Of a stretch of DNA of 19,600 bases, positions 1 to 7,502 are shown one piece after another. The position numbers were made by a program, and so were the translations under genes. The stretch's first letter is position 1. Each line of letters opens with the position of its first letter. Location: NCBI GenBank assembly GCA_016839845.1, contig JAEOTL010000174.1, positions 1-19,600 on the forward strand, read 5' to 3'. The notes beneath the pieces are model-generated. The model was not told where the DNA came from and did no database searches. It saw only the letters and a list, made by a program, of their open reading frames with translations. Source of the DNA: Promethearchaeota archaeon. GTDB lineage: Archaea > Asgardarchaeota > Lokiarchaeia > Sigynarchaeales > SOKP01.

Positions 1-125
1 ACAATTCGAGAAGCGATTACTGAATACACTCCTGTTCCACATCCAAAATCTAAGATTTTTTGTCCACTTTTTATACCAAACTCTCTAAGTATAATTTCTC
101 CCTTTGAATTTAGCCATTCTTCCAT
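1..125 (-). CDS. SAM-dependent methyltransferase, N-terminal fragment (cut by window start)
   Basis: Reading the minus strand from the ATG at 125 gives an open frame of 41 codons that continues past base 1. It contains KILDFGCGTGVYS at about residues 28-40, which is motif I (the glycine-rich SAM-binding loop) of class I methyltransferases. The N-terminal stretch starting MEEWLNSKGE is typical of archaeal class I methyltransferases that place a short helix before the Rossmann core. An in-frame TAG lies three codons before the ATG, so the start is well bounded. No strong ribosome binding site is visible. Substrate cannot be inferred because everything after motif I is outside the window. Confidence 0.75.
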   Translation of the reverse strand, partial: MEEWLNSKGEIILREFGIKSGQKILDFGCGTGVYSVIASRI

Positions 126-248
126 GTCAATTTCTACTTTTTATTATTTATTAAATCAAGTTTTACACTAATTTTCTGTTATAAAAAAGAATTGTGAAAA
201 ATAAAATAAAAATGCTTCTGAGGTTTAAGAATCAACCTTAATTTAGAA

Positions 249-806
249 TCAGTCATAATCAAGAGAAAAGGTTTGCTTAACCCATTTCTCAATGTCTTTC
301 TTTGAATTTGATTGGGGGTGTGCTCCATTATATAGATCCTTTTTTCTCTGTTCCTCCATCTGGCTAGAAAGATCTTTTAATGAGATGATTTCTCCATCTT
401 TAAGTTCTATTTCAACAACCATCTTAAAAGCTATTGGTCTCTGAAAACCCATATGGACATACATGGATTGTAAAAAGTCTTTTGCAAGAAGAACAATCCC
501 AGTAAAATTCGAGTGAAGATTTTAATTTTTGTAATGATATTTAAACAAATTATTTCCTTGTTGAGGTTCAATACCATTGATTTTTGGAGGATCAGCAACA
601 TTTACTAAGATTTCATTTAGGATTAATCGGTTTTTCGTAAAAAAGTATTTCATAACATAACCCCGCCAACAAGCTGTGCAGCTAAAAAATGCTCTTATTC
701 CAAAATCTTCAGGTGTATATAATTTTTGACCTTTTAAACCAACTAGTGAAAATTTTTCACCATTTATCATAAACTCATCTGGTATTTGTGCGGTTATAAT
801 TGACAC
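249..806 (-). pseudogene. Small conserved-looking gene split by an in-frame TAA stop
   Basis: Two open stretches, 806-522 and 521-249, lie in the same frame and are separated only by TAA at 524-522. Across the stop the protein reads ...KYHYKN, stop, NLHSNFTGIVLLAKDFLQSM..., and the sequence after the stop looks like coherent protein well upstream of the next ATG (464). The simplest reading is one gene of about 183 codons in which a sense codon (TTA for Leu is one base away) has become TAA. The N-terminal part has a CTACW motif, and the C-terminal part is a beta-rich region then a charged helix. I do not recognise a function. The nominal GTG at 806 lies inside the Shine-Dalgarno sequence GGAGGTG (810-804), so the likely start is ATT at 800, giving a protein beginning (M)ITAQIPDEF. 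The gene follows the roadblock/TrmB gene by 16-22 bases. It could be a real nonsense mutation, a sequencing error, or two separately made peptides. Confidence 0.55.
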
Positions 807-810
807 CTCC
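804..810 (-). promoter_or_regulatory. Shine-Dalgarno GGAGGTG for the split small gene
   Basis: The minus strand reads GGAGGTGTCAATTATAACC. The motif is an excellent match to the archaeal anti-Shine-Dalgarno end of 16S rRNA. The only conventional in-frame start nearby, GTG at 806, is part of the motif itself, so a ribosome docked here would more naturally start at ATT (800) or ATA (797). Confidence 0.6.
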
Positions 811-822
811 TAAAATTTTGAT

Positions 823-2055
823 TTAAAAACCAATTTTTAGAAACATATCCATAAGGATTTCAAATTTCCCCTCAGATCCCCAGATGATATAAATCTTATT
901 ATCAATTGGGATCGAAACAAGTCTAGCTACGATAATCCAATCATCTCCAAGAGAATTTGCTATTTCACTTCCCTTTTTAAACTTAACACAGATTTCAGAT
1001 CCAACATAATTTTGGATATCAATTTCATTTACCTTTACTTCTGTTAAATCTTTCAATTTACCAATTTCCTTGCGCTCATTAATAATAGTTTCCAACTTTT
1101 TAGAATAGATTCTTAGTTTTACTTTATCTAAATTCTCCTCTCCTTTAATTATTCTATCATATTCATAAATCACAATTCCAAAATCTTTCTCATTTCCAAT
1201 GATTTCTTGAATGTCTAAATCAAATTGATTTTTTTGTTCCTTTTCCATATCTGAAATTATTTTCCATCCATTTACTAAGTTTTCTGTAATGATTAATTTC
1301 AATCCTTCTAAAACTTTAATCTCTTCCTTTTTTTCTCTGATAAAATTATCCAATAAATCTGCTAGAGGTCTTGCTGTATAATATTGTGCACCTGTGGGAG
1401 TTTTTGATAACTTATCAACCCAATCCTTCTCAATTAACCTATCAATAATTCGATAAATATGGGTTCTCTTCAAATCCAATTCTTTATCTAGCTGTCCAAC
1501 TTTTTCACCTTTTTCTCTTTTTCTTAAAAGGGCCAAATATACCTTGGCATCGTCCTCACTTAATCCAACTCTATAAAAGCCTAATTTTTCGAGAACTCGG
1601 GAAGTTTCTGAAATAACTTTAGGAGTTAATTCACCAGTTTCCCCTCTTTTTTCTATAAGCATTTCGTCAGTAATATAATTCTGTTTAGTACTATCAATTT
1701 CACTTAAAGTCCGAGCGGTGGCCATAAGAACTTTATCCATGTTTCCATCTTGGGGTACTTTACAGACAATTATTCTTTTTTCATCTTTAAAGCCCACAAT
1801 TCCCTCTTTTTTTGACACGGAAACAGCAATAAGTCTCTCATCTGTATTTTGAAGGATTGTATATTTCTCATCAGACAAAGTTATATATCTGGAATCTTGA
1901 GAACTCCAGACAGAATTTAAATGATTGATATCTCCACTAATTTCCCAATTTTCTGTGGAATATACAACATTTGTTCCATCTTCTATTAATACTATAGAAA
2001 TTCTCGCTTGATCTTTTTTAATATTTTTCTCAATTACGGATATAATTTTTTCCAT
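823..2055 (-). CDS. Roadblock/longin-like domain fused to TrmB-type transcription regulator
   Basis: The 410-residue protein has two recognisable parts. Residues about 160-225 (GLSEDDAKVYLALL, then KRTHIYRIIDRLIEKDWV) are a TrmB-family winged helix-turn-helix, which in archaea controls sugar and central metabolism genes. Residues about 1-115 resemble the small roadblock/LC7 or longin-like domains abundant in Asgard archaea: a YSTENWEI motif, an alternating beta pattern (YTILQNTDERLIAVSV) and EGIVGFKDEKR. That assignment is by pattern only. A charged coiled-coil-like helix follows the winged helix (about 235-260), and residues 270-410 form an alpha/beta domain with no specific motif I recognise. 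The gene starts at ATG 2055 with only weak purine-rich sequence upstream, just after an oligo-T tract. It lies downstream of actin and a 65-residue protein and immediately upstream of the split gene. Confidence 0.7.
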   Translation of the reverse strand: MEKIISVIEKNIKKDQARISIVLIEDGTNVVYSTENWEISGDINHLNSVWSSQDSRYITLSDEKYTILQNTDERLIAVSVSKKEGIVGFKDEKRIIVCKVPQDGNMDKVLMATARTLSEIDSTKQNYITDEMLIEKRGETGELTPKVISETSRVLEKLGFYRVGLSEDDAKVYLALLRKREKGEKVGQLDKELDLKRTHIYRIIDRLIEKDWVDKLSKTPTGAQYYTARPLADLLDNFIREKKEEIKVLEGLKLIITENLVNGWKIISDMEKEQKNQFDLDIQEIIGNEKDFGIVIYEYDRIIKGEENLDKVKLRIYSKKLETIINERKEIGKLKDLTEVKVNEIDIQNYVGSEICVKFKKGSEIANSLGDDWIIVARLVSIPIDNKIYIIWGSEGKFEILMDMFLKIGF

Positions 2056-2084
2056 AATACTCTTATTCTCTTTTACTTATTTTC

Positions 2085-2096
2085 AAAAAAAAAAAA
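2085..2096 (-). terminator. Oligo-T tract downstream of the 65-residue gene
   Basis: Twelve consecutive T residues on the minus strand lie about 10 bases after the stop of the 65-residue protein gene and about 30 bases before the roadblock/TrmB start. Archaeal RNA polymerase terminates at T-runs without needing a hairpin, so this probably ends or weakens the actin transcript. No strong TATA box is evident between it and the next start, so partial read-through is possible. Confidence 0.45.
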
Positions 2097-2104
2097 TTTT
2101 TAAT

Positions 2105-2302
2105 TTATTTCTCTCTAAATTTTTTCTTTAATTCCTCCAAAACCTTATCGTAATAGCTCTGTTCCTTTGATTGCTGGAATTTTGTGAAATATTCTGGCAT
2201 GATCAATTTATTAGATTTAGACTTTAAGTCTTCTTCTATCCAAATTATCCCATCATCCAATATAATACAAGGTATTCCATCTATTATTTTTATTTGTTCC
2301 AT
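2105..2302 (-). CDS. Small hypothetical protein, 65 residues
   Basis: An ATG-started reading frame lies 36 bases downstream of the actin stop, in the same orientation. The first half is beta-like and acidic (KIIDGIPCIILDDGIIWIEED), and the second half is a basic, probably helical tail rich in Lys and Glu (YYDKVLEELKKKFREK). No membrane segment, signal peptide or metal motif is visible. The purine-rich GATGG at about 10 bases before the ATG could serve as a weak ribosome binding site. I do not recognise the family. Placement suggests cotranscription with actin, and the T12 tract just after it suggests it is the last gene of that transcript. Confidence 0.55.
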   Translation of the reverse strand: MEQIKIIDGIPCIILDDGIIWIEEDLKSKSNKLIMPEYFTKFQQSKEQSYYDKVLEELKKKFREK

Positions 2303-2338
2303 TATTATACCATCTAATTTAATTTTGATTTAACGAAA

Positions 2339-3484
2339 TTAAAAACATCTATGAATAACTTGGGGGCCCATTTCCTTGTAATCTCTTCTAGTAACCCACA
2401 TTCTACTAAAGGTCTTTAAGGAACTAAGAATAGATCCACCAATCCACACAGAGTACATTCGTTCGGGAGGAGCAATTATTTTTACATCAATTGATTCAGG
2501 AATCTGTTCTTTGATTTCTCGAGTTAATCTTTCTTTAATACCAGGAAACATTGTAGAACCACCTGAAAGGACTATATTACTATAAAGATCTCTTCGCAAA
2601 TCCACATCACATTCAGAAATTGCCCCTATTATAACTTCATCTAAGGGAGCTAATTCTTTTCCTACTACAGAAGGATTGAATAAACATTCTGGAGCTAAAA
2701 ACCTTTCAAGTCCAATTGTAATAGTTTCACCGTCCGGAAGCATAAAATTCTTTGTCATCCCAGCTACTTTATTTGAAAGAATAATCTCTTTTTCCGGATC
2801 AATAGCAACATAGCATAATTTTTCTTTAATATCTCTTACAATTTCCTTCTCTGCTGAAGTATAGAAAGTATATCCGTTCTGTCTTAATAATCTCTGTAAA
2901 TATGTTGTAACATCTCTTCCAGCAAGATCAATTCGCTCTATCGCATGACTTAATGCAAATCCCTCAAAAATTGGTACAATATGTGCGACTCCATCTCCTA
3001 TATCTACAACGCACCCCGTAGTTCGACCAGAAGCGTAAAGTGATAAGACTGCTTGTGTTGCGATATAAAGAGCAGGGACGTTGAATGTTTCGAACATTAT
3101 TTCGGCCATTTTTTCTCTATTTGATCTTGGATTTAATGGAGCTTCTGTTAATAATACTGGAAATTCTGAAGGGTCGATTCTTAGATCTGTATAGAATGTA
3201 TAATGATATATTCTTTCCATTGCCGGCCAATCTTCAACAACTCCATGTTCAATAGGAAACTGCAGATTCATTATCCCCTTAAGTTCCATCGCTTCTTCAC
3301 CAATATACCATTCTCGGCTGTAATCCTTTACATCAGGCATAATATTTCCATACTTTGGTTTTCCGATTACAGTAGGAAAAACCGAACGTGGTTGATCCTC
3401 TCCTCCAAATCCATTTTTTGAGATTCCTGTTCCATTGTCTATAACAATAGCTCTATTATTTCTAAAATCCCCGTTGACTGAAAT
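2339..3484 (-). CDS. Asgard actin (lokiactin-type), probable ATT start
   Basis: A complete actin-fold ATPase of 381 residues when read from ATT at 3484. Phosphate loop 1 (VIDNGTG) is at residues 14-20, the catalytic-region Gln (IATQAVLSLYASG) at 144, phosphate loop 2 (VVDIGDG) at about 159-165 and the adenine loop LSGGSTMFPG further on. The C-terminus WVTRRDYKEMGPQVIHRCF matches the actin end. Length is that of eukaryotic actin (about 375). The first ATG (3340) would remove 48 residues, including loop 1 and the GFGGEDQPRSVFPTVIG strand, so it cannot be the true start. No in-frame ATG, GTG or TTG exists between the upstream stop (3517-3515) and 3340. ATT at 3484 lies 7 bases after the Shine-Dalgarno GAGGTGG. 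Eukaryotic actins have Ser where this has Ile in the DIGDG loop. The family polymerises into filaments in Asgard archaea; a filament role here is inferred. Confidence 0.92.
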   Translation of the reverse strand: MSVNGDFRNNRAIVIDNGTGISKNGFGGEDQPRSVFPTVIGKPKYGNIMPDVKDYSREWYIGEEAMELKGIMNLQFPIEHGVVEDWPAMERIYHYTFYTDLRIDPSEFPVLLTEAPLNPRSNREKMAEIMFETFNVPALYIATQAVLSLYASGRTTGCVVDIGDGVAHIVPIFEGFALSHAIERIDLAGRDVTTYLQRLLRQNGYTFYTSAEKEIVRDIKEKLCYVAIDPEKEIILSNKVAGMTKNFMLPDGETITIGLERFLAPECLFNPSVVGKELAPLDEVIIGAISECDVDLRRDLYSNIVLSGGSTMFPGIKERLTREIKEQIPESIDVKIIAPPERMYSVWIGGSILSSLKTFSRMWVTRRDYKEMGPQVIHRCF

Positions 3485-3491
3485 TTTAAAA

Positions 3492-3498
3492 CCACCTC
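3492..3498 (-). promoter_or_regulatory. Shine-Dalgarno GAGGTGG that fixes the actin start
   Basis: The minus strand reads AGAGGTGGTTTTAAAATTTCAGTC. The motif leaves a 7-base spacer to the in-frame ATT at 3484, a normal spacing. A GTG within it begins a different frame that stops after 20 codons, so it cannot start actin. Confidence 0.65.
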
Positions 3499-3538
3499 TT
3501 TTTTTTTTATTGTTTTATAGATAGAATGAAAATGATAA

Positions 3539-3546
3539 TATTTAAA
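3539..3546 (-). promoter_or_regulatory. Putative TATA box of the actin gene
   Basis: TTTAAATA on the minus strand, preceded by purine-rich ACAAGA that would fit a TFB recognition element. A start about 25 bases downstream would give a leader of roughly 30 bases carrying the GAGGTGG ribosome binding site. Confidence 0.5.
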
Positions 3547-3550
3547 TCTT

Positions 3551-3566
3551 GTCACGATTTGGTGAC
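3551..3566. promoter_or_regulatory. Palindrome GTCAC-N6-GTGAC between actin and CpXC genes
   Basis: A perfect 5-bp inverted repeat with a 6-base spacer lies directly upstream of the actin TATA element and about 80 bases before the divergent CpXC gene. Its GC content stands out from the AT-rich surroundings. Size and position suit a dimeric regulator site that overlaps the TFB recognition region of actin. The regulator is unknown; the nearby TrmB-type protein is one candidate. Confidence 0.4.
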
Positions 3567-3646
3567 ATTCATGTTATGAAATATTAACAAAATAAAAAAA
3601 ACTAAAAAAAATAATTTTAAATTCTCTAAATGGGTAAAGAAGAATA

Positions 3647-4075
3647 ATGACACGTTTAACTAGTACTGAAATAAATTGTCCTCACTGTGAAAAGTCTTTT
3701 CAGGTTATGTGGGAAGCATCAATTAATACATGGTTAGATCCAAAACTAATCCAAAAATTACTTGATGACACATATTATTACAAATGTCCAAATTGTAAGA
3801 ACCAAATACATTTAATTACAAAGATTTTGATTAATTGTCCTAAAGGGATGTTTTGGATATCAAATGATGAAGAATTAGAAACTAAAAAAAGAATTTTAAA
3901 AGAATACAATATTATAGACGAAGAGGGTAAGATAATAACTCCTAACATAGGAATAGATCCCCCTGATGCAAATCATCCCGGATTAATTTCAGAATTTGGT
4001 GATGAAATCCAGAAATTATTAGGTGAATTTTCAAAAAAAGACACAAATCAAATTAATGAAAAGAATAGGGAATGA
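3647..4075 (+). CDS. CpXC-domain zinc-ribbon protein
   Basis: A 142-residue protein with two CxxC pairs at residues 11-14 (CPHC) and 47-50 (CPNC). Between them lies INTWLDPKLIQKLLDDTYYYK, the layout of the CpXC domain (a zinc-binding domain of unknown function found in bacteria and archaea). The second half (about 70-142) has an acidic stretch, an IITPNIGIDPPDANHPG segment and a charged C-terminal helix, with no motif I recognise. It is one of only two plus-strand genes here, divergent from actin and convergent with the SIR2-TPR gene, 20 bases from its stop. The start ATG overlaps the stop of a five-codon upstream frame (3630-3647), which may or may not be translated. The function is unknown. 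Confidence 0.75.
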   Translation: MTRLTSTEINCPHCEKSFQVMWEASINTWLDPKLIQKLLDDTYYYKCPNCKNQIHLITKILINCPKGMFWISNDEELETKKRILKEYNIIDEEGKIITPNIGIDPPDANHPGLISEFGDEIQKLLGEFSKKDTNQINEKNRE

Positions 4076-4095
4076 TAAAAAAAGAAAAGTTATAT

Positions 4096-6951
4096 CTATT
4101 CTAATTTTTTTTGAGCAAGTTTAATATTTTTCTTAATAGAAGTTGCTAAGGGTGAATCAGTGAGCTCAGCTTCCTCTAAGAAATTCAGAGCAATATTAAA
4201 TTTATCTAAAGCTTCTTGAAAATTTCCTTGTTTAAAATAAATTAACCCTATTCTATTATTGTATTTAGATTTTTTGGTTTTTTTTATTCTTTCTTCTAAA
4301 TTACCAGAAATCTCTATTGCTTTTATATATAATTTTATCGCTTCATCTTGTTTACCAAGTTTGTTGTTCATATTTGCAATATTGCTTAAATCAGTTGCAA
4401 CTTCTGCTAAATCTCCTAGATTTTCATGTACTATCATTAATTTATCATAATTTTCCAAAGCTGCTTGAAATTCTTTTTGTTCTTCAAAAGTTTTTGAAAG
4501 GCTGTTAAGGAGTATAACTTGCCATTCAAGATTTTCTAAATTTTCACTGATAGTTAATGCCTCTTTCCATTTTTCGATAGCAAGCAGTGGATTTCCTAAA
4601 GAATTATTAATTAATCCAATTGTATTGAGACATAGAGCTTTGTCAGGTAAGTTATTATATTCTGTAAAAATTTCAAGAGCTTGTTCATATGAATTTAAGG
4701 CGTCATCGTAATTCTCTAAATCAACATATAACTGACCTATCGCGCTTAAAGTAGTAGCTTTTTCCAAGAAATTTTCAAGATTCATTGTAATTTCTAATGA
4801 ATTTTTATAATAATCTAGAGCCTTCGAATGATCTCCTTGTACTCTATAGCTATTTCCTATATTATTCAAAATAATAGAAATCGATAATTGATTTCCCAAT
4901 TGCTCAAATTTATTTATAGCATCTTCGTAATACTTTATTGCTTCAGAATAGTTTTCTTGTCTTTCAAAAACAGTACCAATATTATTCAAATTTATGGCTA
5001 TATCGGGTAAATTTTTTAACTTTTTATTTAATTCAAGCCCCTTTTTATACCAGTCTAGAGCTTCTGTATATTTTTCTTGATCAAAGTACACTCCACCAAT
5101 ATTGTTATACACTCCAGCTTTATCTGCATCAAGTTTAAGTTTTTCTTTAATTTCAAGGGATTGATGATAAGTTTCTAAAGATTTTTCAAATTTTTTGAGA
5201 TGTTGGTAAACTAATGCAACATTATTTAGACTAATGGCTTTATTTGTCAAATTCCCGGCTTTTTCAGTTAATTCAAGAGCTTTTTCAAACCATTTTAAAG
5301 CTTCATAATCATCACCAAGATCATAATGTATTAAACCTATATTATTGTATGATACTGCGATTCCCGGGAAATTAGCTAATTGTTCATCAATTGCTAGGGA
5401 ATCAAGGTAATATTTTAGAGCACTGTTAATATCCCCTTTATCATAATAAAGACTTCCAATATCGTTTAAGCACTTAGATTTTGCAGAAATATCTCCAGCT
5501 TTTTCATTTAATTTTAAGGCAGTTTGATACTTTTCTAGAGATTCATCAAATTCTCCCAAATTCTGAAGGGTATTCCCCATATTGATTAAATATATACCCT
5601 TTCTTTGATCATCTTGCAATTCTTCTGCAATTTTTAATGCATGTTCATAATATTTTAATGCGTCATCATATTTACCCTGATCTTCATAAGCCTTTCCAAT
5701 ATTTGCATAACTACTAGGCTTTTCCGATGCTAAACCTAACTCCTCGTCAATTTGGATAGATTCCTGATACTTTTTTAAAGCTTCTTCATAATTACTTTGA
5801 TTATAATAAATGAACCCAACATTACTTAATATCGCTGATTTGTTTTCTAAATCACCAATATCATCTGAAATTTTAAGCATTGCTTTCGTACATCTCATTG
5901 CATCATCAAACATACCTAAATCAAGATATATCTTATGAGGTATAAAATATTTCGTAAATTCACTCGGCTTTTCAATATTAATTTTAAGCCAATCCAACGG
6001 ATTCACTTCAAAATCATTTTCACTAATAGGAGGTTCAATTTTCATCATTTGTTTTATTAATCGAGATGTATTTACATCAATTCTATATATATGTTCAGCA
6101 AAATCCATTCGCTTAATATCTGCAAGAATTTGATCTATTTTACCCAGATTATCATAATTTTTCAAAGTTTCTTCATTAATTTCAAAGATATGGGCTTTAT
6201 TCCCATCATCTTTCATATAGTTTATCCATATAACATTTTTAATGTTTTTGAGTGCTTTTAAAGTTGGAACGACATCAAAATCGTCACTTCCAGAATAGCC
6301 CATTATAATAAATGAACGGTTTTTTGATATATTTTCAAAAACTTCGCGTTTAAAGGGTTCAACTTGAAAAACATTTAAACCTTCTTTATTTGAGCCAAAT
6401 GCTTGAATTGTAGCCACCAATGTACTACTAGTGTCTTTATTTTTTATTAGATTTTTCTTTGAACCGTGGATTTTATAAAGAGTTTTCAATCCTCTTAAAT
6501 ATAGATTTTCAGGATCTTTATATTTCTCAAAGTTCTTTTGAGTTATAATTATCTTTAATTCCTCTTTAGGAATCCCAATTTGGAGTAATGCATGCTCTAT
6601 CAAAAAATCAAAATTAGTTGTTATTACAAAATTACCACTATTAATCATCTCAGCGAGGAAAAAATGTTGTATATTTGGATTTTCACATTCTCCATAATAT
6701 TCAATAATTTTCAAATCATCATCTATATTATCTCGTACTATTTCGACTAATGCTTCAAATCGTAGATTTTCAAATTGAGAAATTTTTTCTACCTCCGATT
6801 CAATACAAGTATATTGAATGATTGCATCCATCATTGGACGTCCTGCTGGTAGTCTTGAAGGAGCGTCTACCGAACACCCTGCACCAACAAGAAATGTAAG
6901 TTTTTGGTCTTTTCCAATTAGGTCATTTATTGAAATATTGACATCTTTCAT
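4096..6951 (-). CDS. SIR2-like NADase-type domain fused to about 15 TPRs
   Basis: The N-terminal 250 residues are a SIR2-like domain: glycine-rich NAD loop VGAGCS (22-27), TTNFD (111-115) with the conserved Asn113, a catalytic-type His162 in KIHGSKK, and MGYSGSDDFD (217-226). The Asn/His pair is intact. From about residue 340 to 940 there are about 15 tetratricopeptide repeats with a regular 40-residue period and consensus NNIGxxYxxQGxYxEALxxYxxAL. In bacteria, SIR2 domains joined to sensor repeats (ThsA, DSR and related systems) deplete NAD+ on phage infection; TPRs would act as the sensor or oligomerisation arm. By analogy this is a candidate defence or cell-suicide effector; deacetylase activity is less likely because the zinc ribbon of classical sirtuins is absent. 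Start is ATG 6951 with AGGA 6 bases upstream and a TATA box at 7005-7014, so the gene is probably monocistronic. Confidence 0.85.
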   Translation of the reverse strand: MKDVNISINDLIGKDQKLTFLVGAGCSVDAPSRLPAGRPMMDAIIQYTCIESEVEKISQFENLRFEALVEIVRDNIDDDLKIIEYYGECENPNIQHFFLAEMINSGNFVITTNFDFLIEHALLQIGIPKEELKIIITQKNFEKYKDPENLYLRGLKTLYKIHGSKKNLIKNKDTSSTLVATIQAFGSNKEGLNVFQVEPFKREVFENISKNRSFIIMGYSGSDDFDVVPTLKALKNIKNVIWINYMKDDGNKAHIFEINEETLKNYDNLGKIDQILADIKRMDFAEHIYRIDVNTSRLIKQMMKIEPPISENDFEVNPLDWLKINIEKPSEFTKYFIPHKIYLDLGMFDDAMRCTKAMLKISDDIGDLENKSAILSNVGFIYYNQSNYEEALKKYQESIQIDEELGLASEKPSSYANIGKAYEDQGKYDDALKYYEHALKIAEELQDDQRKGIYLINMGNTLQNLGEFDESLEKYQTALKLNEKAGDISAKSKCLNDIGSLYYDKGDINSALKYYLDSLAIDEQLANFPGIAVSYNNIGLIHYDLGDDYEALKWFEKALELTEKAGNLTNKAISLNNVALVYQHLKKFEKSLETYHQSLEIKEKLKLDADKAGVYNNIGGVYFDQEKYTEALDWYKKGLELNKKLKNLPDIAINLNNIGTVFERQENYSEAIKYYEDAINKFEQLGNQLSISIILNNIGNSYRVQGDHSKALDYYKNSLEITMNLENFLEKATTLSAIGQLYVDLENYDDALNSYEQALEIFTEYNNLPDKALCLNTIGLINNSLGNPLLAIEKWKEALTISENLENLEWQVILLNSLSKTFEEQKEFQAALENYDKLMIVHENLGDLAEVATDLSNIANMNNKLGKQDEAIKLYIKAIEISGNLEERIKKTKKSKYNNRIGLIYFKQGNFQEALDKFNIALNFLEEAELTDSPLATSIKKNIKLAQKKLE
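4240..5830 (-). repeat. 120-bp tandem coding repeats (TPR array)
   Basis: Motifs resembling CCAATATTATTCAAA recur at almost exactly 120-base intervals (for example near 4857, 4977, 5097, 5217 and 5337). They encode the NNIG start of each 40-residue TPR. DNA-level similarity between neighbouring units suggests internal duplication and leaves the array open to expansion or contraction by recombination. Confidence 0.6.
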
Positions 6952-7004
6952 ATTAAATCCTAAAATTAATAATTTCTCCTAAAATGATTAGATTAAAATG
7001 GACG

Positions 7005-7014
7005 AAATATATAA
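7005..7014 (-). promoter_or_regulatory. Putative TATA box of the SIR2-TPR gene
   Basis: TTATATATTT on the minus strand lies about 55 bases before the ATG at 6951, with A-rich sequence upstream. A start about 25 bases downstream gives a short leader containing AGGAG and AGGA purine motifs. Confidence 0.45.
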
Positions 7015-7040
7015 GATTTTTTAAAGGAAAAACCAATAAA

Positions 7041-7454
7041 TTATGAAGAATCTAAGGATGATATTAGATTATATTGATCTTTTGGTAATTTATCTCTTAC
7101 TACTTCAAAAAGTTCGAGAAGCACATTATCAGGAGCAGCTACCATTACATATTTCAACGGACCAAAACTTTTGATTTTATTAATAAATTGAAATCCTTTA
7201 CTATTCATATGTGCTACGAGAGCTTCTAAATCATCAGTCTCAATCCCCAAATGATGAATCCCTCCACGTCCTTGATCTTTAGGCTCTTGATCATAGAAAT
7301 TTATCTTTGATGCTCCAATCTCAATCATTACGTTTCGAGCTCCTACCATTTTCAAATCAAACAGAATTTGTGCATTAAACATTTGTTTGTAAAATTTGAT
7401 GCTCTCATCTAGGTTAGAAGCAAATAAATGAGCATGATGGAGTGATGTTTTCAT
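7041..7454 (-). CDS. VOC-superfamily (glyoxalase/bleomycin-resistance fold) protein
   Basis: A 137-residue protein made of paired beta-alpha-beta-beta-beta modules. The start HHAHLFASNLDESIKFYKQMF is the typical first strand and helix of the family; GGIHHLGIETDDLEALVAHM begins the second module, and VMVAAPDNVLLELFEVV supplies the usual metal-ligand Glu near the end. Candidate metal ligands are a His in the first strand, His in IHHLG and Glu in LELFEV, so an active metalloenzyme is plausible. Members include glyoxalase I, dioxygenases, methylmalonyl-CoA epimerase and antibiotic-binding proteins; the exact reaction cannot be told. ATG 7454 follows the purine-rich AGAGGG at suitable distance. 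It is separated from the UvrA operon by a hairpin and its own TATA-like element, so it is probably transcribed separately. Confidence 0.8.
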   Translation of the reverse strand: MKTSLHHAHLFASNLDESIKFYKQMFNAQILFDLKMVGARNVMIEIGASKINFYDQEPKDQGRGGIHHLGIETDDLEALVAHMNSKGFQFINKIKSFGPLKYVMVAAPDNVLLELFEVVRDKLPKDQYNLISSLDSS

Positions 7455-7502
7455 AACTATTTCCCTCTTAAAATTATTATTATAGCTCTATGATGTAAAA
7501 TA

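Noticed and set aside
804..806. GTG at 806 as the true start of the split small gene
   Set aside because: It lies within the Shine-Dalgarno motif GGAGGTG, leaving no spacer; ATT or ATA downstream fits better. It remains possible if initiation is coupled to the upstream stop.
2339..3340. Actin gene starting at the ATG at 3340
   Set aside because: This removes phosphate loop 1 and the first strands that are clearly encoded upstream in the same frame.
3203..3421. Plus-strand open frame opposite the actin N-terminus
   Set aside because: Shadow of the actin coding strand; the protein has no coherent domain and the opposite strand encodes conserved actin motifs through this stretch.
3630..3647. 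Five-codon upstream frame before the CpXC gene
   Set aside because: Too short to claim as a gene; its stop overlaps the CpXC ATG, which may aid reinitiation but could be chance.
4259..5138. Short plus-strand open frames opposite the TPR region
   Set aside because: Low-complexity translations mirroring the TPR codons, in line with the 120-bp repeat; no ribosome sites.
4240..5830. CRISPR-like periodic repeats
   Set aside because: The 120-base period is coding, the units are diverged, and it corresponds exactly to 40-residue TPRs.
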